Below, one piece after another: positions 1 to 10,642 of a stretch of 64,000 bases of DNA (positions are counted from its first letter, which is position 1; every line of letters starts with the position of its first letter). The notes beneath the pieces were generated by a model. That model did no database searches. It was not told where the DNA came from and saw only the letters and a list, made by a program, of their open reading frames with translations. Source of the DNA: a virus; the IMG/VR virus record IMGVR_UViG_3300036770_008700, positions 58,896-122,895 of that record; one strand, given 5' to 3'. A program made the translations under genes and the position numbers.

Positions 1-1015
1 CTTTACCAACAAAGTAAACATGAATTTTTGTTGTGGCTGTTACAAGGTCTGGATTTAAAGGCGTCGGTATAGCATCTGGAAACAATGGAAGTAATGGTGA
101 GTTGTTGGCTACGCTAAACACACCAAAGTCAACAACGTCCAGCTTTGTTACTTTACCGTTTGCCATCTCAAACATTTGTCCAACAATTCTGTTGGTGATT
201 GTTGTTTCACTAAATCCAATTGTTGTGCGTTGTAGTTGAACACGCTCTTGAACTGTACCATTCGCAACAACAATGTTGTTAAACTCGTTCTTTAAATCAC
301 TGAATGTTAAGATCTGACGGTTACCGTTAATGGCACCTGCATAGTTTCCTATAGGTTGTGTAGCTGCGCTAGCACCATCTGCTCTATTAACAGGAGGCAA
401 ATAGGAAAAGTTGTCTATGTGAGATAACCTGCGGTCAAAGAAAAGGTTTTCTGTACCCTCTAAATTACCAACTGTTACACCTCCAGCTAATATAGAGTTG
501 TTTGTTATATGGTAGGTTACCGAACTAGTGGTAACGATAAACTCATCACGATTGGTATAAAGCAAGTCAGGACTTTTCAATATCATTAACTTGCGAAAGT
601 TGTTGGTGTTGTCTCCAAGAACCGTTGATGCAACAGAAGCAAAAGTCGCAGAACTTGATAGAATCTCTGGCGTGCCATTCTCCCAGCCCTTAACAAGTTG
701 TCCACCTATAACACGAACTGTACCTTGAGAGCTTGTAAAATAGTTGTTGTTGCCGGAAACTCTTAAACCACCACTATCATCTGCTTCAAAGGTAATTTGA
801 TCTTGTGGAAGTGGAAAAGCTTCAAAGGTTAAAATGGTTCTTATGCTGGAATCTGGAACTGTACCTGTGACGTATGTATCTAATGATGAATACACAGCAC
901 TAGAATCACCAAACGAATAAAATGCTGGGATAAACTGACCTGTTCCTAGTTGTCTTCTACCTTCATCTGTGATGATGGTATCTAAGATTCTTGTTTTGTT
1001 GTCAATAAGTCCCAT
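1..1015 (-). CDS. Phage virion structural protein, C-terminus cut by window edge
   Basis: Reading the minus strand from the ATG at 1015, the frame stays open to base 1, giving about 338 codons with no stop. The protein starts MGLIDNKTRILDTIITDEG, an opening I associate with virion structural proteins of large myoviruses. The rest is Ser/Thr/Asn-rich and beta-strand-like, without catalytic motifs. The start follows the upstream stop by a single base (TAAAATG), so the gene is translationally linked to the tail genes before it. The family assignment rests on recall of the N-terminus and on context. The C-terminal end lies outside the window. Confidence 0.8.
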   Translation of the reverse strand, partial: MGLIDNKTRILDTIITDEGRRQLGTGQFIPAFYSFGDSSAVYSSLDTYVTGTVPDSSIRTILTFEAFPLPQDQITFEADDSGGLRVSGNNNYFTSSQGTVRVIGGQLVKGWENGTPEILSSSATFASVASTVLGDNTNNFRKLMILKSPDLLYTNRDEFIVTTSSVTYHITNNSILAGGVTVGNLEGTENLFFDRRLSHIDNFSYLPPVNRADGASAATQPIGNYAGAINGNRQILTFSDLKNEFNNIVVANGTVQERVQLQRTTIGFSETTITNRIVGQMFEMANGKVTKLDVVDFGVFSVANNSPLLPLFPDAIPTPLNPDLVTATTKIHVYFVGK

Positions 1016-1016
1016 T

Positions 1017-2243
1017 TTATGTTCCTACTCTTGGATCATCGTCATGCCACGGTTGAGATGCACGATATTCCTTATCGAATATACCTGATCCATATGGATT
1101 AACTGTGTAAGCTGCTGTAACATTTGTAGATTGATATATTGATGCTGTAAGATAGTTGTTGCTTTCGCCGGATAAAGCACTTCCAGAGATGAAGTTTATA
1201 CCTCCATCTGTATCCATTGGTCCACCGATTTCTTTGTTGTTATATGTTTTTGTGTATGGCCTACCTTCAAGCATGTCTCTTGGTTGACCATAATGGTTTT
1301 GACGAAACACACAAGAAAAGTTGGTTGGAACACCGTTGTACAACCCATACTTCCAGCCTTCACAGTCTACTGTATAAGAAAGTTGATAGGAATAGTTTTC
1401 ATATGTACCAAGCGTTGAAGGCGCAGGAACAATTAAATCTACATAACTAGGCTTGATACCATAAACTAGTTTTCTGCCGAAATTATTCGTCATTGATCCG
1501 AAAAATAAGCCATAGGAATATTCATGCCAATCTTCTGGGAACAAAGGGTCAGTATATCCAGGGTCATAGTAACCAGGAATGTCCAGAAGGAGATCTAAGC
1601 TTTTTGTATATGGCGAGACTGTATCAATATATGCACTTCCAACTATGATACTCCTTTTGTTGAATGAAATATTTTGATTAGCAACTGTTTGAAATATGTT
1701 CTCAAATGAATAGTCTACTTCATAATAGTCAACTGTCAATTCGTATGTGTCACGATCAACACTTCTTGGTACGTAATTGTATTTCTTCTCAAACGGATAT
1801 GAATTAATCCATTCATAATTGCTAACAACACCGCTATCACTTCCAGTAATAGCTGGAAAAGAGCTAGTTGCGAATAAAATCCACAAAAAATCTACACCGG
1901 CCCCAGCAAAGTCTCGATCTACAGCTGGTTTACCTGCGCCATATGTGCCTGTTGCATGCAAACTGATGACATCAGGAACAAAACTATCTTCTATTTGTTG
2001 TGTGCTGCTTGCGATTCGCAAGTATCGAACTTCGCCGGACTTATAGAAAGGATGTGTCCGCTGGTATACGAAATCGCTTGCAACAGTCGCAGCTTTAAAT
2101 TCTTCCGAACCACTTACAACACTCCCAGAAACTGCTCTAAGCCATGTTGTATCACCCATTTTTGGTTTTGGTGGACCAACAAGAATATTATCTGAGTAGC
2201 TTTTATAGTAAGAGAATCTATTTTCTACGTCGTAGATTGGCAT
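1017..2243 (-). CDS. Putative tail/baseplate structural protein
   Basis: The product has 408 residues, is rich in Tyr, Ser, Asn and Asp, and has no signal peptide, membrane segment or catalytic motif that I can see. The composition and the many short beta-prone stretches fit a virion surface protein. It lies between two other long structural genes on the same strand, with gaps of 8 bases upstream and 1 base downstream, so it is part of the tail operon. I do not recognise a named family. A tail fibre or baseplate-attached decoration role is inferred from position only. Confidence 0.65.
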   Translation of the reverse strand: MPIYDVENRFSYYKSYSDNILVGPPKPKMGDTTWLRAVSGSVVSGSEEFKAATVASDFVYQRTHPFYKSGEVRYLRIASSTQQIEDSFVPDVISLHATGTYGAGKPAVDRDFAGAGVDFLWILFATSSFPAITGSDSGVVSNYEWINSYPFEKKYNYVPRSVDRDTYELTVDYYEVDYSFENIFQTVANQNISFNKRSIIVGSAYIDTVSPYTKSLDLLLDIPGYYDPGYTDPLFPEDWHEYSYGLFFGSMTNNFGRKLVYGIKPSYVDLIVPAPSTLGTYENYSYQLSYTVDCEGWKYGLYNGVPTNFSCVFRQNHYGQPRDMLEGRPYTKTYNNKEIGGPMDTDGGINFISGSALSGESNNYLTASIYQSTNVTAAYTVNPYGSGIFDKEYRASQPWHDDDPRVGT

Positions 2244-2251
2244 GATAGTAA

Positions 2252-4528
2252 CTATTCTCCAATCACTTCATGAACGCTGTTTGAAGAAAGAAGCTGATTT
2301 AATGTATCATGATATTCTTCAAGTTGATTTGTTTCTGGATTAAGTCTTAATGTTGATCCGTAAAGAATGATTTTGTTGACACCAGTTGTGAGAAAACTTA
2401 AACTGTTACTGCTTATAGCATTATCATTATCCCAAGGTAGTTGAAATCCGAATGTGAGCTTATCTGTTGGTAGCAATATATAAGGATTGGGTTTTGTATA
2501 TACGTTGTTGATTGCGATGGGATTATCATAGTTATTTATGAAATACGAGCCGTTGCCTATGATATTTGGTGAACTAAATGTGCTAACCCAATCCCGACCG
2601 TTCGCTGGTTCAATTTGATTTCTACCTGATAGATTAAGTGTTGGAATGACATATCTGCTGTTTGGGAACGAGATAGTAGAGCCAGAAAAAATATAAGCAA
2701 CGCCTTCTTCAAAAGCTACAGAGGATTTAACAGAAGAACTCATTATCCACTGGCCATTAAAAAATGTTCCATTATCATTCGGAATTATAAGTTCTCTTTT
2801 TAAGTATCCTGCACTGTCTCCAGAGGCTGAGAGAGCCATTTGAATGATATCAACCACATCATTTATGGTTGATGTTGTCAATGACGACGTAGTAAAAGTG
2901 GAAGGAGCACTGGAGCCACCAAATTGATACTGTATATTTTGAGGAAGAGAAGGCTTGTTTTGCAAATAAGGTCTTTGGTTTAAAAGAAAAAATGTCCAAA
3001 TAGCTGGAGAAAACGGCGATTTACCTGGTAAATAGATTGAACTGCTTATTTCTAAGCATATTTTTTCCAACATGAATGGTTCAGACAAATAATCACTCAT
3101 GTTTATTTGCTGTGAACTGGTTGCTTGGAATTTTGGATGATATGGAAAACCAAAATTGCTGATCTGCCTACCATACAAATTGTATTGCTGCGGTAAACCC
3201 GATACAACGCCACCATAATCAATCGAACTATGAAAACCAAAAGTTTGCTCATCTAAAGAATTCTTTAAACCGTTTAAATCTCCCGAGTAACTATCAATAC
3301 CTTTCCCTGTTCCTATGCCCTCATAAAGCTTTGTGTTAGGATTCCAATATCCCATTGGATAACTTCCAACACTTGCGCTCTTGTAAAGAGTAAATGTTTG
3401 TTCTGCGGCTGGAGTTATATCAATCTCTATTCTATTCTTGCTCCAAAGAGGCTGTTGAAATCCTAAACCTGTTGTTTCAACCAAGCTACCTGTTGCAAAA
3501 AACTGATAATTCGAACTTGTTACGTTCGATATTTTTGCATCAACTTCTGGATTTGCAAAGTCTTGAAAAGGTTCTATGTCTTGTCCTGGTGTAAACGTAA
3601 CAAACGTATCAGATACGTCTTTCTTCATACTCCCAGAAGCTACAATAGGTCGATTAAAGATCTCAGAACCAGAGAAGTATGGCTGTTTGTATAAGTCATT
3701 CTTAGCTTCTTCTGATAGTCCTGCATCAATAGCTTGAGGAGTCATAACAAGGGGATAAACAATACCCTTTACATCAACACTTGCAGTTGTTGGACCAAAA
3801 CCCATGTACTGCAAAGTTATAATGCCATTTACAGTTGAACTGCCAGTAACTTGAATTGATGTGTTTGTACTACCACTTAAACTAGAAGATATATCAGCTA
3901 GATTACTGTTCGTCGAATCATAAAACGTCACATAATTGTTTGTTGGTATCGTTCCAAAATCTGAAAACGTAACGTATGCGTTATTGGTATCTTTAAATTG
4001 AACATTTTGATTAACGACCAATGAGTATTGGTCGGTATATCTTGGAGAACGAAGTACGTTTACCGGTGTTCCTGCGGTTGACTGATAAATCGCACGATAT
4101 GCAAAGGTTCCTTCGAACGGTGCAGAAAAATTAACGTATGACCCAGTAACAGTTTGATCCTTTATGAAAGCATTTACAGTTGGTGTGTTAGGATTGCTTG
4201 TTAATTCTGTGATAACAACTGTGGGTAAACCAACAAAAGGATTGTCAAAAACAATACTATAAGACGAGGATGGATATCCCAGAGAACCAACAGTTACAAC
4301 CTTCTCTTCATAGTCTGGATAAGTTGTAACAAAAATTCCAGCATCTGTAACAGGTTGATTGAATCGTATAACCTTGTCATCATTAAAGAAAACAGGATAA
4401 CGACCTGTACGGTTATCACTTGATGTTCTCCATACTGTTGGAAAGCTACCTGTTGCATCTTGTCTTTGTGACAATAATACTTTGGAAGGTAATCCTCTCG
4501 CTCTTGTTCCTTTAAGAGTTCTTGCCAT
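2252..4528 (-). CDS. Putative large tail structural protein
   Basis: The product has 758 residues and opens MARTLKGTRARGLPSKVLLS. It is dominated by Ser, Thr, Gly, Asn and aromatic residues with repeated beta-type patterns, as in fibre and adhesin proteins. No enzyme motif is visible. It sits 8 bases from the downstream gene and 8 from the upstream one, inside the minus-strand tail operon. A tail fibre, whisker or baseplate periphery protein is the most likely role, but this comes from context and composition. Confidence 0.65.
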   Translation of the reverse strand: MARTLKGTRARGLPSKVLLSQRQDATGSFPTVWRTSSDNRTGRYPVFFNDDKVIRFNQPVTDAGIFVTTYPDYEEKVVTVGSLGYPSSSYSIVFDNPFVGLPTVVITELTSNPNTPTVNAFIKDQTVTGSYVNFSAPFEGTFAYRAIYQSTAGTPVNVLRSPRYTDQYSLVVNQNVQFKDTNNAYVTFSDFGTIPTNNYVTFYDSTNSNLADISSSLSGSTNTSIQVTGSSTVNGIITLQYMGFGPTTASVDVKGIVYPLVMTPQAIDAGLSEEAKNDLYKQPYFSGSEIFNRPIVASGSMKKDVSDTFVTFTPGQDIEPFQDFANPEVDAKISNVTSSNYQFFATGSLVETTGLGFQQPLWSKNRIEIDITPAAEQTFTLYKSASVGSYPMGYWNPNTKLYEGIGTGKGIDSYSGDLNGLKNSLDEQTFGFHSSIDYGGVVSGLPQQYNLYGRQISNFGFPYHPKFQATSSQQINMSDYLSEPFMLEKICLEISSSIYLPGKSPFSPAIWTFFLLNQRPYLQNKPSLPQNIQYQFGGSSAPSTFTTSSLTTSTINDVVDIIQMALSASGDSAGYLKRELIIPNDNGTFFNGQWIMSSSVKSSVAFEEGVAYIFSGSTISFPNSRYVIPTLNLSGRNQIEPANGRDWVSTFSSPNIIGNGSYFINNYDNPIAINNVYTKPNPYILLPTDKLTFGFQLPWDNDNAISSNSLSFLTTGVNKIILYGSTLRLNPETNQLEEYHDTLNQLLSSNSVHEVIGE

Positions 4529-4536
4529 GTTGTTAG

Positions 4537-5574
4537 TTATGCTCCACGATAATATCCACCAAATGCAACAGAATCCGTGCCATACAAAGCAACGTTACCA
4601 TATGTGAATCCTGCTGTTGCACTTTTTTGATCTCTGGTTTGTAAGTTTGAATCACTTAAGCTATAATTTTCACTAAAAAATGGTTGTATAATGGAACCAA
4701 CAACTTCACCGCTTAAATTAACAACACTGGAAGTAACTTGAACACTCAATAAATCGGTTGTGTTTGTTAGTTCTGGAAAGAATGCACCATTAGGTTGATC
4801 AACCCAAGGTTCCATTTTTGGCTGAACTGTTTGATCCATAACGGCGTTAGGTCTTGTATCAATCACTCCAACAACACTGCCATTGCTAGCTGTAACAAGT
4901 ATGTATCCAGCACCATATTCCAAAAACGAACGAACCATTTTAGGTTCTTCACGATAAACCATTTGCTCAACAATATCGGTACCGAATCTACGTTCATCAC
5001 CAACGTTACCAGCTTCTAGAAAAGCATAGACACCACGGATTTGCTCTTGTGGACTTTCGTTGGTTGCAAGACGAAAAGGCATAGGAAACGGTTCTATAAT
5101 CGATTCCTCATAAAACTGTGGGCCACCATTCATGTAAATCGGATAAACATCATCTGCGTTCAAATAACCTTCAACAATAAGTCCAGATTCAATCAAGTAG
5201 TTTGTTGTTTTACTTATTCTTTTTCCATCAACCAATATAGTTCCGTCAACACCAACATGTGAATCGTTGAATATGGTATTGGAAGTGTATTGGATATAGT
5301 CTCCAGCTTGACCATATGTGATAAATGCAGACTGATGAGTTAACTCACCATTTGGCTTAACTTCATGGTCTTGTGTTCCATCTTCAAATATAGCCTTGAT
5401 TTGATTAGAGCTGTATATGTCTTGTATTGTTCGTAGGTTGACGCCTTCACGATATATGTCGATTTCTTTGGTTGGCATTCCTCCAGACACAACAAGGTTA
5501 CGATTGGTTTTACCGTAATAGTTTGCTATGTCAAAAAACGGTTTAAAAGATGTATCGTTAACCCAGTATGGCAT
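4537..5574 (-). CDS. Putative virion structural protein
   Basis: The product has 345 residues and opens MPYWVNDTSFKPFFDIANYYG. It has mixed alpha/beta character, no transmembrane segment and no catalytic motif. It lies between two very large tail proteins with 8- and 12-base gaps. The tail operon position makes it a probable baseplate or tail-tip component. I do not recognise a family. Confidence 0.6.
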   Translation of the reverse strand: MPYWVNDTSFKPFFDIANYYGKTNRNLVVSGGMPTKEIDIYREGVNLRTIQDIYSSNQIKAIFEDGTQDHEVKPNGELTHQSAFITYGQAGDYIQYTSNTIFNDSHVGVDGTILVDGKRISKTTNYLIESGLIVEGYLNADDVYPIYMNGGPQFYEESIIEPFPMPFRLATNESPQEQIRGVYAFLEAGNVGDERRFGTDIVEQMVYREEPKMVRSFLEYGAGYILVTASNGSVVGVIDTRPNAVMDQTVQPKMEPWVDQPNGAFFPELTNTTDLLSVQVTSSVVNLSGEVVGSIIQPFFSENYSLSDSNLQTRDQKSATAGFTYGNVALYGTDSVAFGGYYRGA

Positions 5575-5586
5575 GGTTGGTTATCC

Positions 5587-8500
5587 TTAGTATTTCTTAA
5601 GTACACCAGTGAAAAGTTGCAGCAAAAGAACTTCTTTTTGACGGTTTCTATTGTTTTCTCCAAGATAGATATCCTCAAAGTGATATTCAAGCTTTGGACG
5701 TTCGAGCATGTGAGATTGAATCACATAGTTGATACCTTGAAACTTTGTTTTTCTTGGTAACAACTGTGCAATAAATCTACCCATGTTTGTGTTAAACCAT
5801 TGATAAAAATCAAAGAAACCACGAACATTCAACTTGTCTGTTAAACGGTTGAAATATATGTCTCTTAAGGATTCTAAATCTGGATAATCTGGAGAAAACA
5901 TCATGTTGGGGTCACCAAGTATGTTGTTAAACACCTCAAGAGAAGAAAACATTCCAATCATGTCTTGGTTAAGAGAATCAACAATAGAGAAATCAATGCT
6001 GAACTTTGCATTGTCTTGTGGGATTTGTTCTTGTTGAATTTCGTACACTGGAGCCATTTGAGAGTACATTCCAACGTCTTGGTCTACGAAGTCCAAGCTT
6101 TGATAGCTTCTTACACGAACCTTTTGATCGGTAACAGCTTCGTCAAAGTTTGGTGAGATAAACGAGTAATAAAAACGTTCGGGAACAATTACGTCTTTAG
6201 AGTTTGGAAACAATGTACCAGTAGCATGTAGCTCATGCTGAGAGAAATCAAATATTTGAATCCCGCCTGTTACATCAGTTTTTAGCTCGATTTGATCGGT
6301 ATTCCAATCAGCTCTTAGTTTCTCAAATGAACCGCTTCTAAAGTTTTCGAAGTTAAAGTTAACTCTTGGGTCTTCAACACCAAGAGACTTGTAATCTCTA
6401 ACGTGTTCTCTCCATTCATCTAGTGTTAAAGCTTTGCTCCACCAACGTAGCTGTGTAACTTTACCATCAAACGTTTGAAGTGAGTTTTCATTAACAAAAT
6501 CTGTGGTTGTTGCAATTGTTGTGCTACCACTACCAATAGCTAAAAATGAACCTGATGTGTTGTATGTTGCACTGCGAACTTGCCATAAGTTGTTTGCTGA
6601 GTTTGTTCCAAAGTTATCATCAAACAAAGAACTGGTAACATATTCTTCAACAATACTTCCAAGGTTATTTCTACCAATGCGAAGAAAGTATGAAGAAGAA
6701 ACTTGGCTTATGGAGTCTCCACGTTCTCTACCAAAGCTGATGTTCCAAGCTTGACCACTCAATATGTCTGGTGTTGTTATGCTCATGGTAAGAGCGGTTG
6801 CACCAATCGTAGAGTTTGGACGAACATATAACGTTACACCAGAACCACTTGTAGCATACAAGTTAGCTAACACGTTTTCTGTATTCCCAGAACCAGAACT
6901 CACAATGCGTACAAGACTTTGAATAGAAGATGTACTAGGCAAACCAGCGTAGTTGTATATGCCTTCGTATGTCCATGAACCACTGGTAAATAAACCATCG
7001 TTAACGTCTGTGGTATCTATATTATGACCTGTAGTTGGATCTACAACGAACGTTCCCACAGGTGTTGGATAGCCTGGTTCTACTCTACTTCCAGAAAGAT
7101 AAGGAGACTTAAAGTAACCACCGCTAACAAAGCTTAACGCTGTACCTATTTCATTTCTTGACTCTCTTAAAGAATCAAGAGTGCGTTGTGTTGGCCCACC
7201 ATATTCCTTAAATCTAAAGATGTTGTCACCATCAATGCCAACAGCACGTAACAAAGCTTTAATACTGTGAATGGTACCTTTGCTTTTAAGAATATCGTTA
7301 GCGTTAATCAATATTCTGCGCCAGATTTGGTTTTGAAGGTATTGAAGAGTGTATTCGCTGTTAACAATGTTTGGTGTTACGTTGTTACCATTAACAAACT
7401 GACTAACATCTGAACCAATAAACAAAGGTGGAAGATCCAAACCATAAAAGTCAGCAAGTTGTTTTAGGAATGCATCTGGCACTGTATCATATTGATCGTA
7501 ATCAACATGTCTTATTGTTGAAAAGGCATCAAGAAACAACTTGATTTCATCAAAAAAGCTTGCCCACATATAAAGCAAGCTTAGTAAAGTTTGTGTACTA
7601 CCAAGAGCTACTGTGTTTGGTTCTGAACCATATTGCAGCTCATTGATTTGACCTTCTTCGGAGTCTAGTGCAGCTTGTTCTTGTCCGTATGTAAAGTATT
7701 GTTTTGGTACAAGTTTAGTAATAATGTTTGGATTAAAAGAGTCGTATGAAGCTCCGTCAGATATAAGGTTTTCACGGTATGTTATGACTTCTGGTTGATC
7801 TGGAAACAATATCGGGCACATTCTTATATCTTCGTAAATCATTGGGCTGGAGCCCATGTAAGAACCAGTGTTAATGTTTCTTACCTTAAGAGTGTTTAAT
7901 GCATAGCTGTTTAGGGTACCATGCATACCTTTACCAGAGTGATCCAACACAAGGTTGCTTGCTGATCCACTAGGCTCATTAAACTTAAAGTAAAGAGCTA
8001 AATCTGGTTCAGCATATATGCTGCTGCTTTGGTATGATATCATTTCATTTGTTGAAACAATTCGTTTAAAGTAACGCAGTTCATCCAAAGCACCAGAAAA
8101 GGTTGTTTCTGGGACAAATAGTGGAGAAGTTATGTTGCTACCGGTACCTACGAACAAGCTTGCTGTTGCAAAGTTCAAGCTTTTTATTGTTACTTGGCTA
8201 CTTGTTGCAACCAATGAACCGCTAACATAGCCGTATAACTGGTTGACTCCACTTGTACGATCCCAAGTAAACGTAACAGGTGTCCAATTGCCTTTAACAA
8301 GGCTTATAGAGGCCGACATTACATCTGTTGACCCAGACACCACAAAGAAAGTTAAGGGCGCTGTAGCCCCCGTAGAACTCGATAGAAAGCATCCAAAGCC
8401 ATGCTGTTCGGTTCCTGTTACTGTGTTAAGTTTTTGAAATACTATTTGGTTGGTGTTTGAGCCTGTAGCAGCATAGATTTGAAACTGAAAGCTTATTGAA

Positions 8501-9042
8501 CTGCTTGTTGGATCAAGCCTGCTAGCACCGTTTGGATTCTTGGTGAGAAATGGAAACGTTGTTCCAGCAGAATCTTTTACTGTAATCCAAGTTCCTTTTG
8601 TTGTTGTATCACCAACGTTGCTACCAGAAAAAAAGAGATAACCCTTGTTTTTTGGCATGTTGTCGTAAACATAACGTTCAAAACCTGTCATTTGGTCAAA
8701 AAACAATTCGGTTTCTTTTTTGGTTCCATCAAAAGGATATCTATCAAAGATTTTGTTAAACGCTGAGTTAACTTTTACTTGAGCACTGTTGAAAAACACA
8801 TGGTTTTCAAACAAACTCCAATCAACATTTAACTGTTGAGTGCTTTTGATACCAGAACCAATAGGATCATAACGAAAACTACCTGTTTCTGCAACAGGTG
8901 CATTTGCTAAAAACTCTGCGTTTTCTGTTGAAAACGATGTTAAACCACCATCTGGATTTGTTATTCCACGAACAAGCGTTGGACTAAAAACCCCTGGTCT
9001 AACACGAACCAGTCTTTGAGTTGGTGACAATAATGTTGTCAT
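5587..9042 (-). CDS. Large baseplate/tail protein with two LamG-like domains and a tail-protein-I-like core
   Basis: The product has 1151 residues. Residues about 150-350 look like a concanavalin/LamG beta-sandwich, ending in a typical GALDELRYFKR-type strand. Residues about 505-600 resemble phage P2 tail protein I (baseplate wedge), with LKSKGTIHSIKALLRAVG near residue 584. Residues about 690-880 form a second LamG-like domain with DGKVTQLRWWSKALT. The C-terminal quarter is conserved-looking and helical. LamG domains bind carbohydrate or protein, so a wedge component carrying glycan-binding modules is plausible. The start ATG at 9042 overlaps the stop of the gene before it (ATGA), which indicates translational coupling. 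Domain calls are by eye. Confidence 0.75.
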   Translation of the reverse strand: MTTLLSPTQRLVRVRPGVFSPTLVRGITNPDGGLTSFSTENAEFLANAPVAETGSFRYDPIGSGIKSTQQLNVDWSLFENHVFFNSAQVKVNSAFNKIFDRYPFDGTKKETELFFDQMTGFERYVYDNMPKNKGYLFFSGSNVGDTTTKGTWITVKDSAGTTFPFLTKNPNGASRLDPTSSSISFQFQIYAATGSNTNQIVFQKLNTVTGTEQHGFGCFLSSSTGATAPLTFFVVSGSTDVMSASISLVKGNWTPVTFTWDRTSGVNQLYGYVSGSLVATSSQVTIKSLNFATASLFVGTGSNITSPLFVPETTFSGALDELRYFKRIVSTNEMISYQSSSIYAEPDLALYFKFNEPSGSASNLVLDHSGKGMHGTLNSYALNTLKVRNINTGSYMGSSPMIYEDIRMCPILFPDQPEVITYRENLISDGASYDSFNPNIITKLVPKQYFTYGQEQAALDSEEGQINELQYGSEPNTVALGSTQTLLSLLYMWASFFDEIKLFLDAFSTIRHVDYDQYDTVPDAFLKQLADFYGLDLPPLFIGSDVSQFVNGNNVTPNIVNSEYTLQYLQNQIWRRILINANDILKSKGTIHSIKALLRAVGIDGDNIFRFKEYGGPTQRTLDSLRESRNEIGTALSFVSGGYFKSPYLSGSRVEPGYPTPVGTFVVDPTTGHNIDTTDVNDGLFTSGSWTYEGIYNYAGLPSTSSIQSLVRIVSSGSGNTENVLANLYATSGSGVTLYVRPNSTIGATALTMSITTPDILSGQAWNISFGRERGDSISQVSSSYFLRIGRNNLGSIVEEYVTSSLFDDNFGTNSANNLWQVRSATYNTSGSFLAIGSGSTTIATTTDFVNENSLQTFDGKVTQLRWWSKALTLDEWREHVRDYKSLGVEDPRVNFNFENFRSGSFEKLRADWNTDQIELKTDVTGGIQIFDFSQHELHATGTLFPNSKDVIVPERFYYSFISPNFDEAVTDQKVRVRSYQSLDFVDQDVGMYSQMAPVYEIQQEQIPQDNAKFSIDFSIVDSLNQDMIGMFSSLEVFNNILGDPNMMFSPDYPDLESLRDIYFNRLTDKLNVRGFFDFYQWFNTNMGRFIAQLLPRKTKFQGINYVIQSHMLERPKLEYHFEDIYLGENNRNRQKEVLLLQLFTGVLKKY

Positions 9043-10634
9043 GCTGTTACAACCTTAAACTTAAAACCTTGATTTTCAATCAAGTAACTTTCATTGTTTT
9101 CTTTGATTAAGAACTGTATTTCTAAAGGTTTGTTGATTGGAAGGTCTTGCATGTACAAAGTAAAGTACATACCACCACCATCAGCCGACAACTTTGTACC
9201 AACATCATCAAATGGAATCAATATTTCCTTTGTAAATGGATCAATTAATCTCCAATACATTTTCTTAAACACTTTTGGTTTAGCGTTATATGGCAAGTAA
9301 AAGCTTTGAAGTGTTGGATCAAAGTCATACACAAAAACTTGAAGAGTTGTTGGTGCCGTGTTGATATAAGTTTCTTCAAGGTTGGTGATGTTAATACCAT
9401 AGTTTTGTGTGTTCACAATGGTCTTGTTACCTTGAAGCGCTCTTAGAGTTATACTTGACCCTGTAGCGAATATAACAGTATTATCCAGCGACTTCCAAAC
9501 AGATTTAAACTCTACGGAGTTGTCTGATCGTAACACCCCAGATAATCCTGCTATATTCAAAGGAATAAACACATCAGCATAATAACTTCCGGTTTGATAT
9601 AAACCACCGAAACTTATTTGAGAACCAGTAAAGCTTTGAGAAAAATAGTTCCAACTTGCTGAAGTGTAACTTATCGACATTGAATGACTGAAACTGTATG
9701 TTGTTGCTGTAACATACACACTCTTAGATGCAATAAGCTCAAGCTGAATGCTTCCAGAACCAGATACCTCAGTGCTGCCAGACATAAAGTTTGATTCAAC
9801 ACCAAATGGCGAATAATAGTAGCCTATTTTGTTTGGATAATCAAAAAACGATTGAACTTGGTTGTCGAAAAAGCTATCGTTGTATTTTACCACAAGTGCT
9901 GGATGTATATTCGTGTTTCTACTTTGTCTTGAGGAAAAACGTTTAACAAATCGTGTAACTGTGTCTGTTTCTTGTGAACCAGAATAAGCTATACGAAAAC
10001 CATAATCAGGTATTTCTCCTGTTATTGCAGCAGAAACTGCTGCTGTAACGTCAATAAAAAGGTCTTCGTCCCCTCTTGGAAAGCTTTGAGAGAATGATAG
10101 TGGAACATAACCAAGAATAGAAGAACCAGATAGATAATAGTCAGCATTAACGTCTGATGTGTCTCCAGCATATGTTATTCCACCACTTGTCCATGTGGTT
10201 ATGTTTGCACCATCAATAGAAGCTGTAAACCAGTTAACTGCATCTAAATCACGGTATCCAATAACGTCGTTACCTCTTCCTTCAGTAAAATCTTTTCCAA
10301 GAGGATTAACAACAAGCACAAAGTTTGATGGAACTGTTTGTCCACCATAAACGTTTTTCATGGACAAATAAGCTTTAAAACTTGGGTCTGTAACATCTAA
10401 CAAAGAACTTGTAAGAGCTTTAAGGGTAGTTAAATCAAAGTGAATAACACCACGACTTATCTCTATTCCAGATGTTCCACTAGCAACAGGAGTTACGTTG
10501 TACAACTTGAATAAATCAATTGTTCCAGCTTGACCTACATTAGCATCAGTACTGCGGGACAAAGCTGTTTTGCTGCTGAAAATAAGCTTGTTAGTAACGT
10601 AACTGTCTTTGTCAGCTTTAAGAATGCGATACAT
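9039..10634 (-). CDS. Tail structural protein with DNRLRE-like N-terminal region
   Basis: The product has 531 residues. The N-terminal 230 residues show the pattern of DNRLRE-type beta domains: a DSYVTNK start, a TDANVGQAG stretch, and then RGVIHFDL. These domains occur in surface and adhesive proteins. The rest is Ser/Tyr-rich and beta-prone. The gene overlaps the 1151-residue gene by four bases and follows the gp6-like gene by 8 bases, so it belongs to the baseplate operon. A role as a connector or fibre-like baseplate protein is inferred. Confidence 0.65.
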   Translation of the reverse strand: MYRILKADKDSYVTNKLIFSSKTALSRSTDANVGQAGTIDLFKLYNVTPVASGTSGIEISRGVIHFDLTTLKALTSSLLDVTDPSFKAYLSMKNVYGGQTVPSNFVLVVNPLGKDFTEGRGNDVIGYRDLDAVNWFTASIDGANITTWTSGGITYAGDTSDVNADYYLSGSSILGYVPLSFSQSFPRGDEDLFIDVTAAVSAAITGEIPDYGFRIAYSGSQETDTVTRFVKRFSSRQSRNTNIHPALVVKYNDSFFDNQVQSFFDYPNKIGYYYSPFGVESNFMSGSTEVSGSGSIQLELIASKSVYVTATTYSFSHSMSISYTSASWNYFSQSFTGSQISFGGLYQTGSYYADVFIPLNIAGLSGVLRSDNSVEFKSVWKSLDNTVIFATGSSITLRALQGNKTIVNTQNYGINITNLEETYINTAPTTLQVFVYDFDPTLQSFYLPYNAKPKVFKKMYWRLIDPFTKEILIPFDDVGTKLSADGGGMYFTLYMQDLPINKPLEIQFLIKENNESYLIENQGFKFKVVTA

Positions 10635-10642
10635 GGTGTCTC

